Shown here: positions 23,538 through 33,950 of the stretch, piece after piece | How the letters are laid out: each line of letters begins with the position of its first letter | How positions within the stretch are numbered: the first letter of the stretch is position 1 | Assembly (NCBI RefSeq): GCF_019175385.1 | Contig: NC_083344.1 | Span: 9,328,725 to 9,392,724, forward strand | Direction of reading: 5' to 3' | Length of the DNA: 64,000 nt | Source of the DNA: Lycium barbarum | Lineage: Eukaryota > Streptophyta > Magnoliopsida > Solanales > Solanaceae | Notes under the pieces: generated by a model | What the model was told of the DNA's origin: nothing | The model's input: the letters and a program-made list of their open reading frames with translations, nothing else | Databases searched by the model: none | Made by a program: the position numbers and the translations under genes

Positions 23538-25182
23538 GAAAATCAATGGGAAGGTCATCCAAGACAGTGGAAGTTGTGAACTTTATGACAGAAGAGGTGA
23601 ATTTAAATACTTACGAATGATCTTTGTACTTTCTTCTCTTTCTTTTCTCCCCTCTCTTATCTCCTCCTCTCTCTGGAATATTTTAGCACAGGGAAATTAA
23701 GACAGGTGAGGTAAATTTAAAGGCTCTTGTCGTCATAAAAGTAATGTGCAGTATTGAAACGTGCTTCCTGTAATCTATTCTAGCAGCTAGGTTTGTAGTT
23801 AGATCGTGAGGCATTTGTTTATATGATGTCAATTTCGTTTATATGTGGGTTTTCAGAACAGGCTCATCACGGTCACACCAGAAACTGAAGTTCTGAAAGC
23901 AATTGCAACTGATAACAGGTACTACTTTCTGCTTCATTTCTTTTTTTACTGCCTTTTTTAGTGTACTTGGTTCAAACACAAGAAGATACGAATACATTAC
24001 GACATGTTAAGAGTAATTTAAATGTGAAAATCCACCAAGTTTTCTTATATGAGGTAATTGACATATTTTTTTTGATAAGTACTAAATAATTTTATCATTG
24101 TAGCTCCTAGGGCATTCTTAGGATGTGCAGTTACAAAAATGAAAATTCAGTTTGTTGAAATGAACAGAGGAAACTTATTATCCTCTCAGCTTCCTAGGCT
24201 CATATATGATGTTGCCTACTACTTTAGGAGAACACCTTGTAACATTATATTATCGGGAGAATGCCAGATTTGTGTCCCTTCCATTCGGTCTTGTCTGGTT
24301 CTGCTTGCAGCCCTTGACATCCTTCAATCACTTGCGAAAATTGGGTCATTTCCTCCATTTCAGTCATTAGACCTTCTTTTCGAAGGTATGTTCTATCCGT
24401 GTGGAGACTAATACACTTCTGTTGTTGCACAATGATTAGTTGAAAAGCTGAAAATCCTGGGAAAGTGCTCCTTGAGTGGTCTGTTCCATTCCATCCGTCT
24501 TGCCCGAATAGGATTTTTCTACCATCTCCCAATTTAATGTGAATGTGCTCTGGAAATTTGCTCCATAAGAATTGTTAGGAACCTTTGTGATCCAAAAGCT
24601 TCCCATCCTGTATTTTTATCTGATCAGTTTGCTTCCACATCGATTCTTCCTAATTGCAGAACATCCAAAGCCACTTCATAAGGAGTTTGATGTTGTGTAT
24701 CCTAAGGCTATTACTCCCAAGTCATTTAATAAATATTTGTAATGACTTGGACTTGTAATTGGCTGGTCAAGCCGAACCTTCAAGTTTAAATTCAGTTTTT
24801 AATTCTAACTGACATACCTGTTCATTAAACAAGACCACATCTTTTCTGAATAGCCTTCCCCAACCTCTATAAGTTACACGGTCCTTGAAGTGGCTTATCG
24901 ATTTGCAGTCCACGTTTTGGCTTTACCGTATCTCTAAAAAACTTGTTGTATTCTCCTAAATAATATACACCCAATATTTATTTAAGGACAATGTTTTTTC
25001 ACGCTTCAGAGCTGTATTCCAATTGTCCTTTTATTTTTCTGACACGACATTTTACTTGCCAGATAACCGCATCAGGCACATTCTTCTTGTTGTCCGTTGG
25101 AGATGTTCGTGTCATTGCAAGTGAGCGTAGGGATGAGCTGAACCGTTCAAATACCATACAGACAAAGGAGGTTATTAGATGA
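23538..25182 (+). pseudogene. CBSX3-like CBS-domain protein pseudogene
   Basis: Three exon remnants with splice-like borders match the C-terminal half of plant CBSX3-type proteins. These are short mitochondrial proteins with a CBS pair that regulate redox via thioredoxin. Exon A (23538-23596) reads GRSSKTVEVVNFMTEE and ends at a GT donor. Exon B (23857-23918) reads NRLITVTPETEVLKAI..TDNR, lacking a few residues usually found before TDNR. Exon C (25063-25182) begins with DNRIRH and then, after a deletion and frame change, gives SVGDVRVIASERRDELNR and a stop. The segment for the second CBS strand (usually IDGK..GMVSIGDV) is truncated and the N-terminal half is missing. A LINE sits in the intron between B and C. 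The family was recognised from memory of its conserved motifs; no alignment was run. Confidence 0.7.
24066..24740 (-). mobile_element. 5'-truncated LINE fragment (zf-RVT region)
   Basis: On the - strand, motifs typical of the LINE region after RT appear in order: IHNIKLLMKWLW (about 24700-24660), LGDGRKILFGQDGWNGTDH (about 24530) and PDKTEWKGHKSGI (about 24300). The T run at 24066-24073 on the + strand marks the poly(A) end after a TTATC motif. Stops and shifts interrupt it. It lies inside an intron of the CBSX3-like pseudogene. The 90-codon + strand frame at 24139-24411 is its shadow. Confidence 0.75.
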
Positions 25183-25600
25183 AGATGACGAGAAATAAAT
25201 GGACTGTACCCTTAATCTTGTAATTATCAACATTCTTGGGTCTACTACATTACTTTTTCAGTTCAGTGTGCTTATGACTAGCAGTTGTTTAATATTGACA
25301 TATTCTTCCAGTTAAGCTCAAGATGTTAACTGTGTCAGCACAATGCAGAAAACAATAGCCATCTATCCATACATTGTAGAGTGACCGGGCAGCTGGGACA
25401 AATATTTTTTTAACATGACCGGTTTGATTTGGGTCATGCCAGAATCTACGATCCTAGTTCATACTTGTTTTTTAGGCTTTTAAATGCTGCAAACATGTGT
25501 CTAGAACGACCTTCCAAAATTGTGAGTTTGCTGGCTTTGTCCCTCTTTGTAGTTGTATCCTTTTTTTCTTGGTAACATTTTTTCATTATGAAAGGAAGCC
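25183..25600. other. Intergenic, nothing recognised
   Basis: No gene or repeat delimited before the subterminal region of the hAT element. Confidence 0.4.
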
Positions 25601-25740
25601 TTGGTGCAACGGAACAAAAGAGCCGTTGGGCCGCACAGTGTCCGTTAATGGACCGTTGGCAACGGTCCATTTGCAAAAATGGCCGTTGCCAAACGGTCAT
25701 TTTGTTAATTTTTGGCTTCCAATTTTTTTTTTTTAACACT
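25600..25740. repeat. hAT subterminal repeats ('ccgttg' / 'caacgg')
   Basis: A cluster of CCGTTG and CAACGG hexamers (for example 'ggaccgttggcaacggtcc') lies about 400 bp upstream of the hAT coding region. This is typical of transposase-binding subterminal repeats. It is taken as the 5' end of the hAT element; the exact terminal repeat and TSD were not found. Confidence 0.5.
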
Positions 25741-26147
25741 TTAACTCATCCCCACCTCTATATAAACCCTTCTTCATTTTCATTTTAATTCACACCAATT
25801 CACTCTTCTTCATCTTTCTCTCAAATCTCAATCTCTCAATTATAGTTACTTTGCAATAATTAGCCACAAAGTCTTATTATAGTTTCAATTTTCAATTATT
25901 AATTTTGCAATTATAATATTGTTGGTGGAGTTGGTGATTTTGCAACAATCCGAAGTAGCTTTGGTGGATTTGCAATTCTAGCCGCCTTCACTTTGTTGGA
26001 AATTAATCTGGCAATTTGGTACTTTCGTTCTAACTCTATCTTTATTTTTCGCAATTTAATTCTAGCAATTTATTTTTCGCAATTTAATTTACGCAATTTA
26101 ATTTGTTGTAATTTATTTTCTTGTGATTTAAATTAATTCTATTTAAT

Positions 26148-28424
26148 AATGTCTAAGAGATTAAGACGTGGTGCCGGTAGTAGTAGTCGTATTGTTAGGG
26201 GTGCGCTTAATGAGGAAATCTTTGTGGAAGAAACGCCTAATTTAGGTATTGATGTTGGTGGAAATAATCCACTTTTAGGTCATGAGGCAATGTAACAACA
26301 TTTTACCGACACTTTTGATGAAGATTTAGATGATGATGATGAAACACAACCCCCCGAAAATCCCATAGGAGATACATGTCTTGCACAATCACATACACAA
26401 GACAAACCGCCTAGAACTCGTAAGCCAACAACTAAAGTTTGGAAATTTATGACTAAGAATAGGGAAACCCAATCAACTACATAGTAGACAAGTATTTAGT
26501 TTTAAGCAAGGAACTGGTAAGGATGGTGGAACGGGTACACTAAATGCTCATATGAGAACCAAACATATGGATATTTTGGGAGAGCAAACAGGTTCAAATG
26601 TGGGGGGGGGGGGGGGGGGGGGGGATTCAAATGACGATAGACCCACGAACCGGTAGAAATTTTAAGTATGACAAGAAAAAAGAACACGTAGAAATAGCTA
26701 AAATGGTAGCTTATGATTGTTTACCATTTTCCTTTCCCTCGGGTTTGGGGTTTGTTACTTACATTCAACGTTGTTATAATCCGTTATTTGAGGGTATTCC
26801 TAGAAGTACTTGTAGAGCCGATGTTATAGATCTGTTTAAAAAATATAGATTTTATTTGGGCCATGTATTTAATTCTTTAAATTGTAATGTTCGTCTTACC
26901 GCTGATTTGGGTCTTAGTATTAACCATTTAGATTTTTTTGCTATTACATGTCATTGGGTTGATGACAACTGGGTTATGCAAAAAAGAATTATAGCTTTTT
27001 TATATGACGAAGGAAAAGGTCGTCACGATGAAAATTTTTTAGCCGATTCAATGTCTACTATTATGAGATTTTTTTAACATTTATATAAAAACACTTTGTA
27101 TTGCTTTAGATAATGCTTCTAATAATACAAAGGCGATAGGTCTTATAAAAAGAGAACTAAACCCTCCGCTAAGAAATATTTTTCATGTAAGATGTAATTG
27201 TCACATTTTAAATTTAATCGTTAAAGATGGTCTTGCGCATTTTGATGATTCTGTTCAAAAAGTTAGAGATGCGGTTGCGTTTCTTTTTTGTAATGCTAAT
27301 AGGGGAAGAATTAGAGATTTTAAGAATGCTTGTGTGGAAAATAACCTTAGACCTAAGAAAATTCAAGTAGAAATTAAGACTAGGTGGAACTACACTTACA
27401 TTATGCTACAACAAGCATATGAGTATAGGATTCCCATACAACAAGTTCACAACAAATATAATACTGATAGTGATGATTGATTAAATTATGCGCATTGGGA
27501 AGATGTTAAAGAATATGTTGACCTCTTAGAAATTTTTTATAATGCAACTCTTGCTTTTTCTAGACAATTCTATCCCACGGTAACCGGAATTTTAGCTTAC
27601 TTAGCGGAAATAGCTAGAGTTTTACAAGAGTATAAATATAAACCCGATTATCAAGTGGCTATTTTTGAAATGATAATCAAATTTAAGAAGTATTTTTTCC
27701 CATCCCAACTTTATTTATATTGGGTTCCCTTTTAAATCCTTGTTTAAAACGGTCTTATACTAAAAATTTGGTTAGTCAAATTTATACATTTTTAGAAATT
27801 GAAGAGGGAGTTCAACCATCTTTAGCTGAAGCCGATCTCGCTATTGATGATGAGTTTAGAAAAGTTTTTGCTTATTATTCTAGTTTGGAAGAACGTGCTA
27901 CACCCGTTGCTCCACGCCCTACTACCTCTCAGAGTAGCAAAAAGAGCTTGTCGGGTTTAAAAGTTTTACATTCACAGCCAACTTCTTCTTCTACTGCAAA
28001 CTTTGATGAATGTAACTTTTATTTGATGCAGCCAAATGTGGATATCAACCAACTAGATGATTTGGACGTCTTAGCATGGTGGAAGAAGTACAAGGCAAGC
28101 TATCCGGTACTTTCAAGAATGACTCGAGATATCCTTACGGTTCAAGTATCAACCGTGGCTTCGGAGAGCGCATTTAGCCAAGGAAGACAGCAAATTGGAG
28201 ACCATAGACATTCATTATCCGTCTTTAGCTTGCAAGTACTAGTGTGCATTCGCGATTGGATTAGATCGGAGCGACGCAACCAAAACTTACAAGCGGAGGA
28301 AGGCGAAGAGGAAGAAATTGAAGATTTGATAACTAGTGGACCGGACCAAATGGAAGACTTTGAAGATATTTCCATGACCGAATATGATGTGGGGGGAATT
28401 AACGAAATGGTTCAAAATTGGTGA
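26148..28424 (+). pseudogene. hAT (Ac/RICESLEEPER-type) transposase pseudogene
   Basis: The coding relic starts with a Ser/Arg-rich N-terminus at 26148. A BED zinc-finger-like region follows (KVWKFMTKN, then FSFKQGTGK...LNAHMRTKH at about 26490-26560). The long conserved middle (PFSFPSGLGFVTYIQR, AITCHWVDDNWVMQKRII, YDEGKGRHD) lies at 26598-27077, and HVRCNCHILNLIVKDGL near 27187-27237. The C-terminal dimerisation region at 27720-28424 has WWKKYKASYPVLSRMTRDIL and VASESAFSQG. Stops or frameshifts fall near 26293, 26480, 27075 and 27478. A run of 23 G (26602-26624) lies within the frame. Transposase would cut and paste the element; this copy cannot encode it. Confidence 0.9.
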
Positions 28425-28599
28425 TTTTATTATTCTACTATTTTTGTACAACTCATGTATTATTTGCAAGTTAAAAAAAAATACAACTTGCAAATAAATG
28501 TTATCCAAGAATGAATAAAATATATGACTCATTGAGCTTTCTTCTATTTACTTGTGTTCATATTTTTACTTTTATTAAGTTAGGAATATACCTAAAATA

Positions 28600-28602
<3 letters not shown>
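28425..28602. other. hAT 3' non-coding region before the (TA)n tract
   Basis: AT-rich DNA after the transposase stop. Its final 20 bases, 'aatatacctaaaatatacta' (28585-28604), recur with one mismatch at 32255-32274 on the far side of the pararetrovirus fragment. Confidence 0.5.
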
Positions 28603-28655
<53 letters not shown>

Positions 28656-28755
28656 TACTTAAACATATATAAGTATATATAGTATATATAGTATATAAAT
28701 ATATATAGTAAGTATATATAGTATATAAATATATATAGTAAGTATATATAGTACC
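28603..28755. repeat. (TA)n microsatellite and related AT repeats
   Basis: A pure TA tract of about 50 bp (28603-28652) is followed by variant 'agtatatatagtatataaat' repeats up to the viral sequence. Tyr/Ile-only frames across it are artefacts. Confidence 0.95.
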
Positions 28756-29484
28756 ATAACACGACAGGATCGCGCCTCCACATGATGACATCTGGGTAAC
28801 AATATAGTTTTACAAGGTTACCAACCCTGGCGATGGGGTTGTTCCGAACAGAACAAGTCCAAAAAAATGCCCTAAAACGCCATCCTCGGCTAAGCGGGCC
28901 AACTACAGGACCACCGCCTGGTCTGAACAGTCCGCCTGGGTCAGTCTCTACCTAACCTTTAACATCATGTTTTGGCATTGATCATGATGCATTAAAGCAT
29001 TATTACCATGATCTCAGTAGTCTAGTGTGACGTAATTCAACGGAGTATTTAGCCTATAAGGCTAAACATGAACTGAATTGAAAAATAAAATTAATTAACA
29101 GAAAAATAAAAATATACCTTAATAAAGGAAGTTGTGCTCAGCAAAAAAGATTTGTATCAACACACTTTTATTTATATAAGAAAGAGTTTTACAAGGGAGG
29201 GAGCTGGAGAGAGCTTGTGCTTGGGTAATTCAAGACTTTTTCCTCTAACTTAGAAAGATGATCCTTATATAGCGGATCATGAATACAAAAAAAAAAAATT
29301 AAAAAGTAAATGGCCGACAACCTGATGGCCCAAATAAAAAGAAAGGCGGAAAATAAATAGAAAAGTGGCCGAAAGTGGCCAAAAGTGGAAAATATAATTA
29401 TTACAACTTTTAATAATTAAAGTTGCTTTATAAAAGCAGATTCCCTCTTTATAAAAGTAGCCGCCTAGTGGCGGGTCCCACCAC
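28756..29484 (-). promoter_or_regulatory. Endogenous pararetrovirus intergenic region (promoter and polyadenylation signals)
   Basis: This non-coding stretch follows the 471-aa viral-type frame on the - strand. A TATA-like 'ctatataagg' (+ strand coordinates about 29263-29273) is followed about 100 bp downstream by an AATAAA-type signal (near 29167-29174). That is the spacing expected of a caulimovirid pregenomic RNA promoter and terminally redundant 3' end. The rest would be leader. No tRNA-Met primer-binding site was found in the retained part. Confidence 0.55.
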
Positions 29485-30900
29485 TCACTTCATTGATGTC
29501 TTGCCCTTGTCTTTTGTAGTGCTGGAAGATTCTTCCGATTGGCTAAGAAATTGAGCCGCAAATTTCTCAAAGTCTTGTGTATTATCTGGACTTTGGGATT
29601 CCCCTGCTAAGACCTGTGTATTATAGTCTTCTTCTTCTTCATTTTCATTGTCTGTGGTATGACCAACGGATGCCATTGATGTATCTGACATAGCTTCCAT
29701 ATTAAGATGCTGCATTAAATTGGATTTAAATTCCTCCATATAAGTGGCTATAAGCTGTTCTGGGGGAATTGCTCCTTTCTTCATTTGGATTTTTCGAGCA
29801 ATGTGCTCGAAAGGACTGGAAACTTCCTTTTGTCTGGAATTAATGGAGTCCTTATAATGTGCAATAGTAGTTTTAATCTGATTTATTAAATCTTGTCCTG
29901 GGATAGTACCATCCTTTGATTTTTGAAGTAGTTTTTTCCAGAATTTTGTATAAAAAATTCTGTTTAAGCAAGGCATATTTTGAGGGGTATAACCCACTTC
30001 AACTGACCATTTCATAATCCATGGAATGGAAAATTCTATGAAGAAATACATATTAGATATTTCTTCAGAGAAGGTAATATTATTTTCCAAATCTATTATT
30101 TTTGGAGAAACATCAACCCATTCAGTATATAAACTTTTGAAGGGTTCTGGTAAAGTTTTTACAGTTGGACCATAATGGATCCACCATTGATAAAACCAAT
30201 TTGGAATGCCCTGTTTATAAACATTGGCACATATTTTTATAAACCAAGAATGTTTTTTATTATCATTCTCGTATAAAAAAGCTTTATTAAAGTTTTCCAC
30301 ATAGTCCCAATAATTGAATTTAACTGGAACCTTTTGTTCTGGGTGGATATAATCCCTGTCCTTTAATGGACTTATTCCCCATTCATTTGGAGAAAAGATC
30401 TTTTTTATTATAATTTTTGAAAAGTTATAAACTTTCTTGGTATTAGCTGGATAAAAATGTTGAAATTCAGCTGATCCTGTATTAGAAAGGACCATTTCAT
30501 AATGCATCCGATATTTATAAGTCGGAGTGGCGTATGACGCTGTATCAAAATACCTCTGCATTATTTTCCACGGTTCCTCCTTCCATTGGAGGTCATCATT
30601 CTCAAGGAGAATTATTAGCTCTCGTTGAGTGTTTTCTTCGTATGAATCAGTGTCCCCATTATCATCGATGATGAGAGCACTGGAATATGATGGAGGCATA
30701 TTATCCCCTTTCTTTTGTGCTTCTATGAAAGCCAAATATTCAACATAAGTAATTTGCTTCTGGGTATTACCAGAAGTTTCTGCAATATTTTCGGCTATTA
30801 GCCTTCTGCTGTCCATTTGAGCAAGAACAGTACCTCTGCTTGTTCCTTTTTGTCCTCTTCCCCTTCCTCTATTAGAGGGAGGTGTCAACATTGGTCTCAT
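29485..30900 (-). CDS. Endogenous pararetrovirus protein of unknown function, 471 aa
   Basis: The open frame is intact and starts 23 bases after the end of the RT/RNase H frame, in the same direction. Visible features are an Arg/Gly-rich N-terminus (RGRGRGQKGTSRG, residues 11-23), a Trp-rich central region with an IPNWFYQWW motif, an acidic Glu-rich stretch near 420 and a Lys-rich end. The position after RT-RNase H fits the second ORF of florendovirus-like elements; an inclusion-body/transactivator-type ORF of solendovirus-like elements is the alternative. No catalytic motif is recognised. The virus family (Caulimoviridae) is secure from the neighbouring RT; the genus is inference. It is an old genomic copy, not a functional virus. 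Confidence 0.7.
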   Translation of the reverse strand: MRPMLTPPSNRGRGRGQKGTSRGTVLAQMDSRRLIAENIAETSGNTQKQITYVEYLAFIEAQKKGDNMPPSYSSALIIDDNGDTDSYEENTQRELIILLENDDLQWKEEPWKIMQRYFDTASYATPTYKYRMHYEMVLSNTGSAEFQHFYPANTKKVYNFSKIIIKKIFSPNEWGISPLKDRDYIHPEQKVPVKFNYWDYVENFNKAFLYENDNKKHSWFIKICANVYKQGIPNWFYQWWIHYGPTVKTLPEPFKSLYTEWVDVSPKIIDLENNITFSEEISNMYFFIEFSIPWIMKWSVEVGYTPQNMPCLNRIFYTKFWKKLLQKSKDGTIPGQDLINQIKTTIAHYKDSINSRQKEVSSPFEHIARKIQMKKGAIPPEQLIATYMEEFKSNLMQHLNMEAMSDTSMASVGHTTDNENEEEEDYNTQVLAGESQSPDNTQDFEKFAAQFLSQSEESSSTTKDKGKTSMK

Positions 30901-30922
30901 CCTGCAAATATGGAAATAGTGG

Positions 30923-32254
30923 TTATGAACTCAAATATTCTCTAGTGAGAAAATCAGGGAGACTATTATCTGATCCTTTTTTATAATGAATTTCAAAATC
31001 AAACGGTGCTAAAAGAGCTTGCCATCTAGCAAACATTTGTTTAGAAACGTCATGTTTGCAATCTTTATTAAACATAAATTTGGCTGCTTGACAGTCAGTT
31101 TTTATTAAAAACTTTTGATTATATAAATCACCTTGAAATTTAAGAACACATTTTACTATAGCAAGAATTTCTTTTGCTATAGTAGCATAGTTCTTTTGGC
31201 TATTATTTCATTTTCCAGAATAAAACTGGACCAAATATTCTTGTTTATTAATTGGAGAAAGTTGTTTAAGAATTCCTCCATAGCCAATATCAGAGGCATC
31301 AGTTTCAATAATTTTTTGTCAGTTAGGATTGGCTAAAGCAAGACAAGGAAGATTATTAACTTTCTCTTTGATTTTTTGAACTGCTTGCGTATGAGCATCA
31401 GTCCAGGGTTTTGGAATCTTTTTTAGTCTATCATATAAAATAGTTGTGTCCTTGGCCAGATCTTTATAAAATGGTGAAATATAATTTAAGCTTCCAAGAA
31501 ATCTTTGGAGCTGAGTTTTATCAGTAATAATATCAGGAAATTTAGAAGCAAATTCTATACTTCTACTGATAGGAACAATTTTTCCTTTCTCAATATTATG
31601 TCCAAGAAATCTGACTTTTGTTTGAAAAAGTGACATTTTTGGCTTAGATATAACCAAACCATTTTGAATAATAACTTTCTTGAATATATCAAGATGTTTG
31701 AAATGCATTTCAATGGTATTTGAAAATACCAGAATATCATCAATATAAACAATGATAAAGTTGCTATAAGCCATAAAAATATCATTCATAATCTTTTGAA
31801 ATTCTGAAGGGGCATTCTTCAATCCAAAAGGCATGACATTCCATTCAAATTGTCCTATTGGGACATTAAAAGCAGTTTTATATTTATCTGCTTCGGCTAT
31901 TTGGATTTGCCAATAACCTGATTTTAAATCGAATTTAGAAAATATGATCGCATTATGAAGGCGATCTAATAGATCCTTTTTATTAGGAATAGGATATCTA
32001 ATCCATTTTAAAACTTTATTAAGGGGTTTATAATTTATTACTAATCTTGGAACACCTCGTTCCTGTTCGGCATGTTTATTGACATAAAAAGTTGTGCATG
32101 ACCATGGAGATTTCGAAGGTCTTATTAGGCCTTTCTGTAAAAGAGAAGAAATCTCATTTTTACATAATTCCAAATATTCGGAATTCATTTGACATGGTCT
32201 TGCTTTAGTAGGAATATCTTTTTCAGAAAAAGATTCTTCATATGGAAGAGTGAC
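30923..32254 (-). pseudogene. Endogenous pararetrovirus polyprotein fragment: reverse transcriptase and RNase H
   Basis: On the - strand the frame enters at about 32254, already at the N-terminal edge of RT, and covers the RT palm with the VYIDDILVFS catalytic box and the FGLKNAPSEFQ motif. It then enters RNase H (ETDASDIGYGG motif) and ends at 30923. Two in-frame TGA codons interrupt it, at 31319-31321 and 31208-31210. Movement-protein, coat-protein and protease regions are absent, so the copy is truncated and dead. RT and RNase H motifs are of caulimovirid type, distinct from the copia RT at 35.2-35.8 kb. Its left neighbour is the 471-aa frame; its other side ends at a (TA)n tract. Confidence 0.88.
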
Positions 32255-32280
32255 AATATACCTACAATATACTAATAAAT

Positions 32281-32285
<5 letters not shown>

Positions 32286-32331
<46 letters not shown>
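32286..32331. repeat. (TA)n microsatellite on the distal side of the viral fragment
   Basis: A pure AT dinucleotide tract of about 46 bp, preceded by 'aatatacctacaatatacta'. It mirrors the tract at 28603. Confidence 0.95.
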
Positions 32332-32334
<3 letters not shown>

Positions 32335-32339
32335 CAAAA

Positions 32340-32470
32340 AATAAAAAAAAAGGTTTTAACCACTCCAAACCGGACCGGTTCCGGTTTGGAGTTTCAAACC
32401 GGTAAACCGGAACCGGCCGGTTCCCTAACCGGTTACCGGTCCGGTTCCGATTGGAACCGATTGCCAGGTT
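32340..32470. repeat. 'ccggtt' subterminal repeats, probable 3' end of the hAT element
   Basis: At least eight CCGGTT or AACCGG hexamers are packed in about 120 bp, including inverted pairs. This is the style of hAT transposon subterminal regions. It is interpreted as the displaced 3' end of the hAT element of 25.6-28.6 kb. The exact terminus and TSD were not resolved. Confidence 0.5.
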
Positions 32471-32612
32471 TATATAGAAGAGATAAAATTTTATAATACC
32501 AACATATTATCAATTAATTAATCTGAGACTTGCAAATAAAAAGAAATGATCTATCAAATGTATAAGACAAAATAGAGTTTTTGACCAAAGCATTGTTAAA
32601 CTATACCAGCAA

Positions 32613-32872
32613 CAGGCGCGGATCTAGAGCATGCCGAGGGTGTTAGGGTCGGCAAAAAATTACAATGTATATATAGGGTAGATTTTCTGTATTTATGTAC
32701 ATATATTAACTTTTGAACATCCTGAATAAATGCAAAAGATTAGCTTAAGGTCCAGGGTGTCCAAAATTGTCTTTGCATCCTAAGTTTGATTCCCAGTGAC
32801 AACATTATTTTTTATATTTAGCTTTTGTGGTTTTTTCGAACTCCCTGAGTGAAAATTCTGAATCCGCCACTG
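32613..32872. mobile_element. hAT-like MITE ('ggcggat...atccgccactg' type)
   Basis: The ends 'caggcgcggatct' and 'gaatccgccactg' are imperfect inverted repeats of the type seen in plant hAT MITEs. No 8-bp TSD could be confirmed. The interior is non-coding. Confidence 0.5.
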
Positions 32873-33540
32873 TTAATACGAGAAACAAAAATCACATCCT
32901 TAACTTGCCATAATGAACAAAATTAAACTCCCAAATTTAGCAACTTTCATCCATTCTTTTAACTCTTTTAAAAATTAGCAAAACCAAAGTCTTCACGGCT
33001 CTCTTGCACCATTTTGCATAGTGTAAGGATGTTTACATATTAACAAAAAATGACAAAAAAAATATTAACGTTCATTAATAGATTCAAACTATTGATTTAA
33101 CATCATCGTGTTCAAGTAAATTTGGTATACATTCTTGAAGTCTTGTATCATTTGACCAACAAAGGCAAGTGGGCATAACCTTCCATAAATGCAATTTTGT
33201 GAGTTAACCCCCTTCTCAATCATTAGAAGACTAATCTCATAGCTAGTTTGCCGAGGTGATCCTCATGGCAAGAATCTGAAGCAATTTAGCAGATCAATGC
33301 ATTCAATTCTCCCACAAAATAAATTATTGGAGAAATTACATTTTGTAAAGACATTAAACAGTATAAGAAAAAAGAACCAAAACATTTTGTAATTAATTAG
33401 AAGAGTAGTCACATTAAACGGTATATAAGAGAAAAGAAATGCTTGATGGCCAAGAGATTTAGAAGAGAACTTGGTGGCCAAGTTTCTTTGTGGCCAAGTT
33501 TTCTTGTGGACATCCAACACATATATTTACAACACTAACC
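32873..33540. other. Intergenic, nothing recognised
   Basis: AT-rich, with no supported gene. An imperfect tandem 'tggccaagtttctttgtggc' stretch is present near 33448-33510. An 85-codon - strand frame there has no domain. Confidence 0.4.
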
Positions 33541-33757
33541 CCCTGTTTGGATGGTTGTTTCACACGGTTCATTAATGTACAGTATGGTATGGTACAGTAT
33601 GGTGTTGTATTGTATTGTACTGTATTAATGAACACAATGTTTGGATAGACTGTATCGTTTGTTGTGGTTTAATAACATTTGTATTGTTTGGTTTGACTTT
33701 ATTGTATTGTATAATTGTTCCAAACTTAGGGCATACCGAAATAAGGAACACTTTGGG
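33541..33757. repeat. Degenerate TIR-element fragment with 'gtattgtat' repeats
   Basis: It begins 'ccctgtttggatggttgttt', like many plant MITE ends, and continues with 'ggtatggtacagta' and 'tgtattgtattgt' repeats. No matching right end was found before the PPR fragment. Confidence 0.35.
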
Positions 33758-33950
33758 CAACTCAATGCTGTCACTCTCTTCCATCAAATGCTTATAATGA
33801 AGCCTCTTCCTTCTCTTGTATGCTTCTCTAAATTATTTAACATTATTTTAAATATGAAGCGTTACTCTGCTGTTGTTTCTCTTTTCCGAAAAATGCAGAA
33901 ATTGGGTATCCCTGTTAATGGATACATTTTGAGTAGTGTGATTAACAGTT
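33758..33950 (+). pseudogene. RFL-PPR fragment (third paralogue), about 64 codons
   Basis: It encodes a segment collinear with residues about 51-115 of the RFL-PPR proteins (AVTLFHQMLIMKPLP, ILNMKRYSAVVSLFRKMQKL, SSVINSY). Its nucleotide similarity to 17175-17355 and 61410-61590 is high. There is no start codon in place, and the sequence switches abruptly at about 33950 into copia coding sequence. It covers roughly the first one and a half PPR motifs only. Confidence 0.9.

Noticed and set aside
24139..24411. 90-codon + strand frame
   Set aside because: It is antisense to the LINE fragment whose zf-RVT-type motifs are on the - strand.
28558..28791. Tyr/Ile-rich - strand frames
   Set aside because: They are translations of the (TA)n tract; the same applies to frames over 43883-44092 and 44777-45121.
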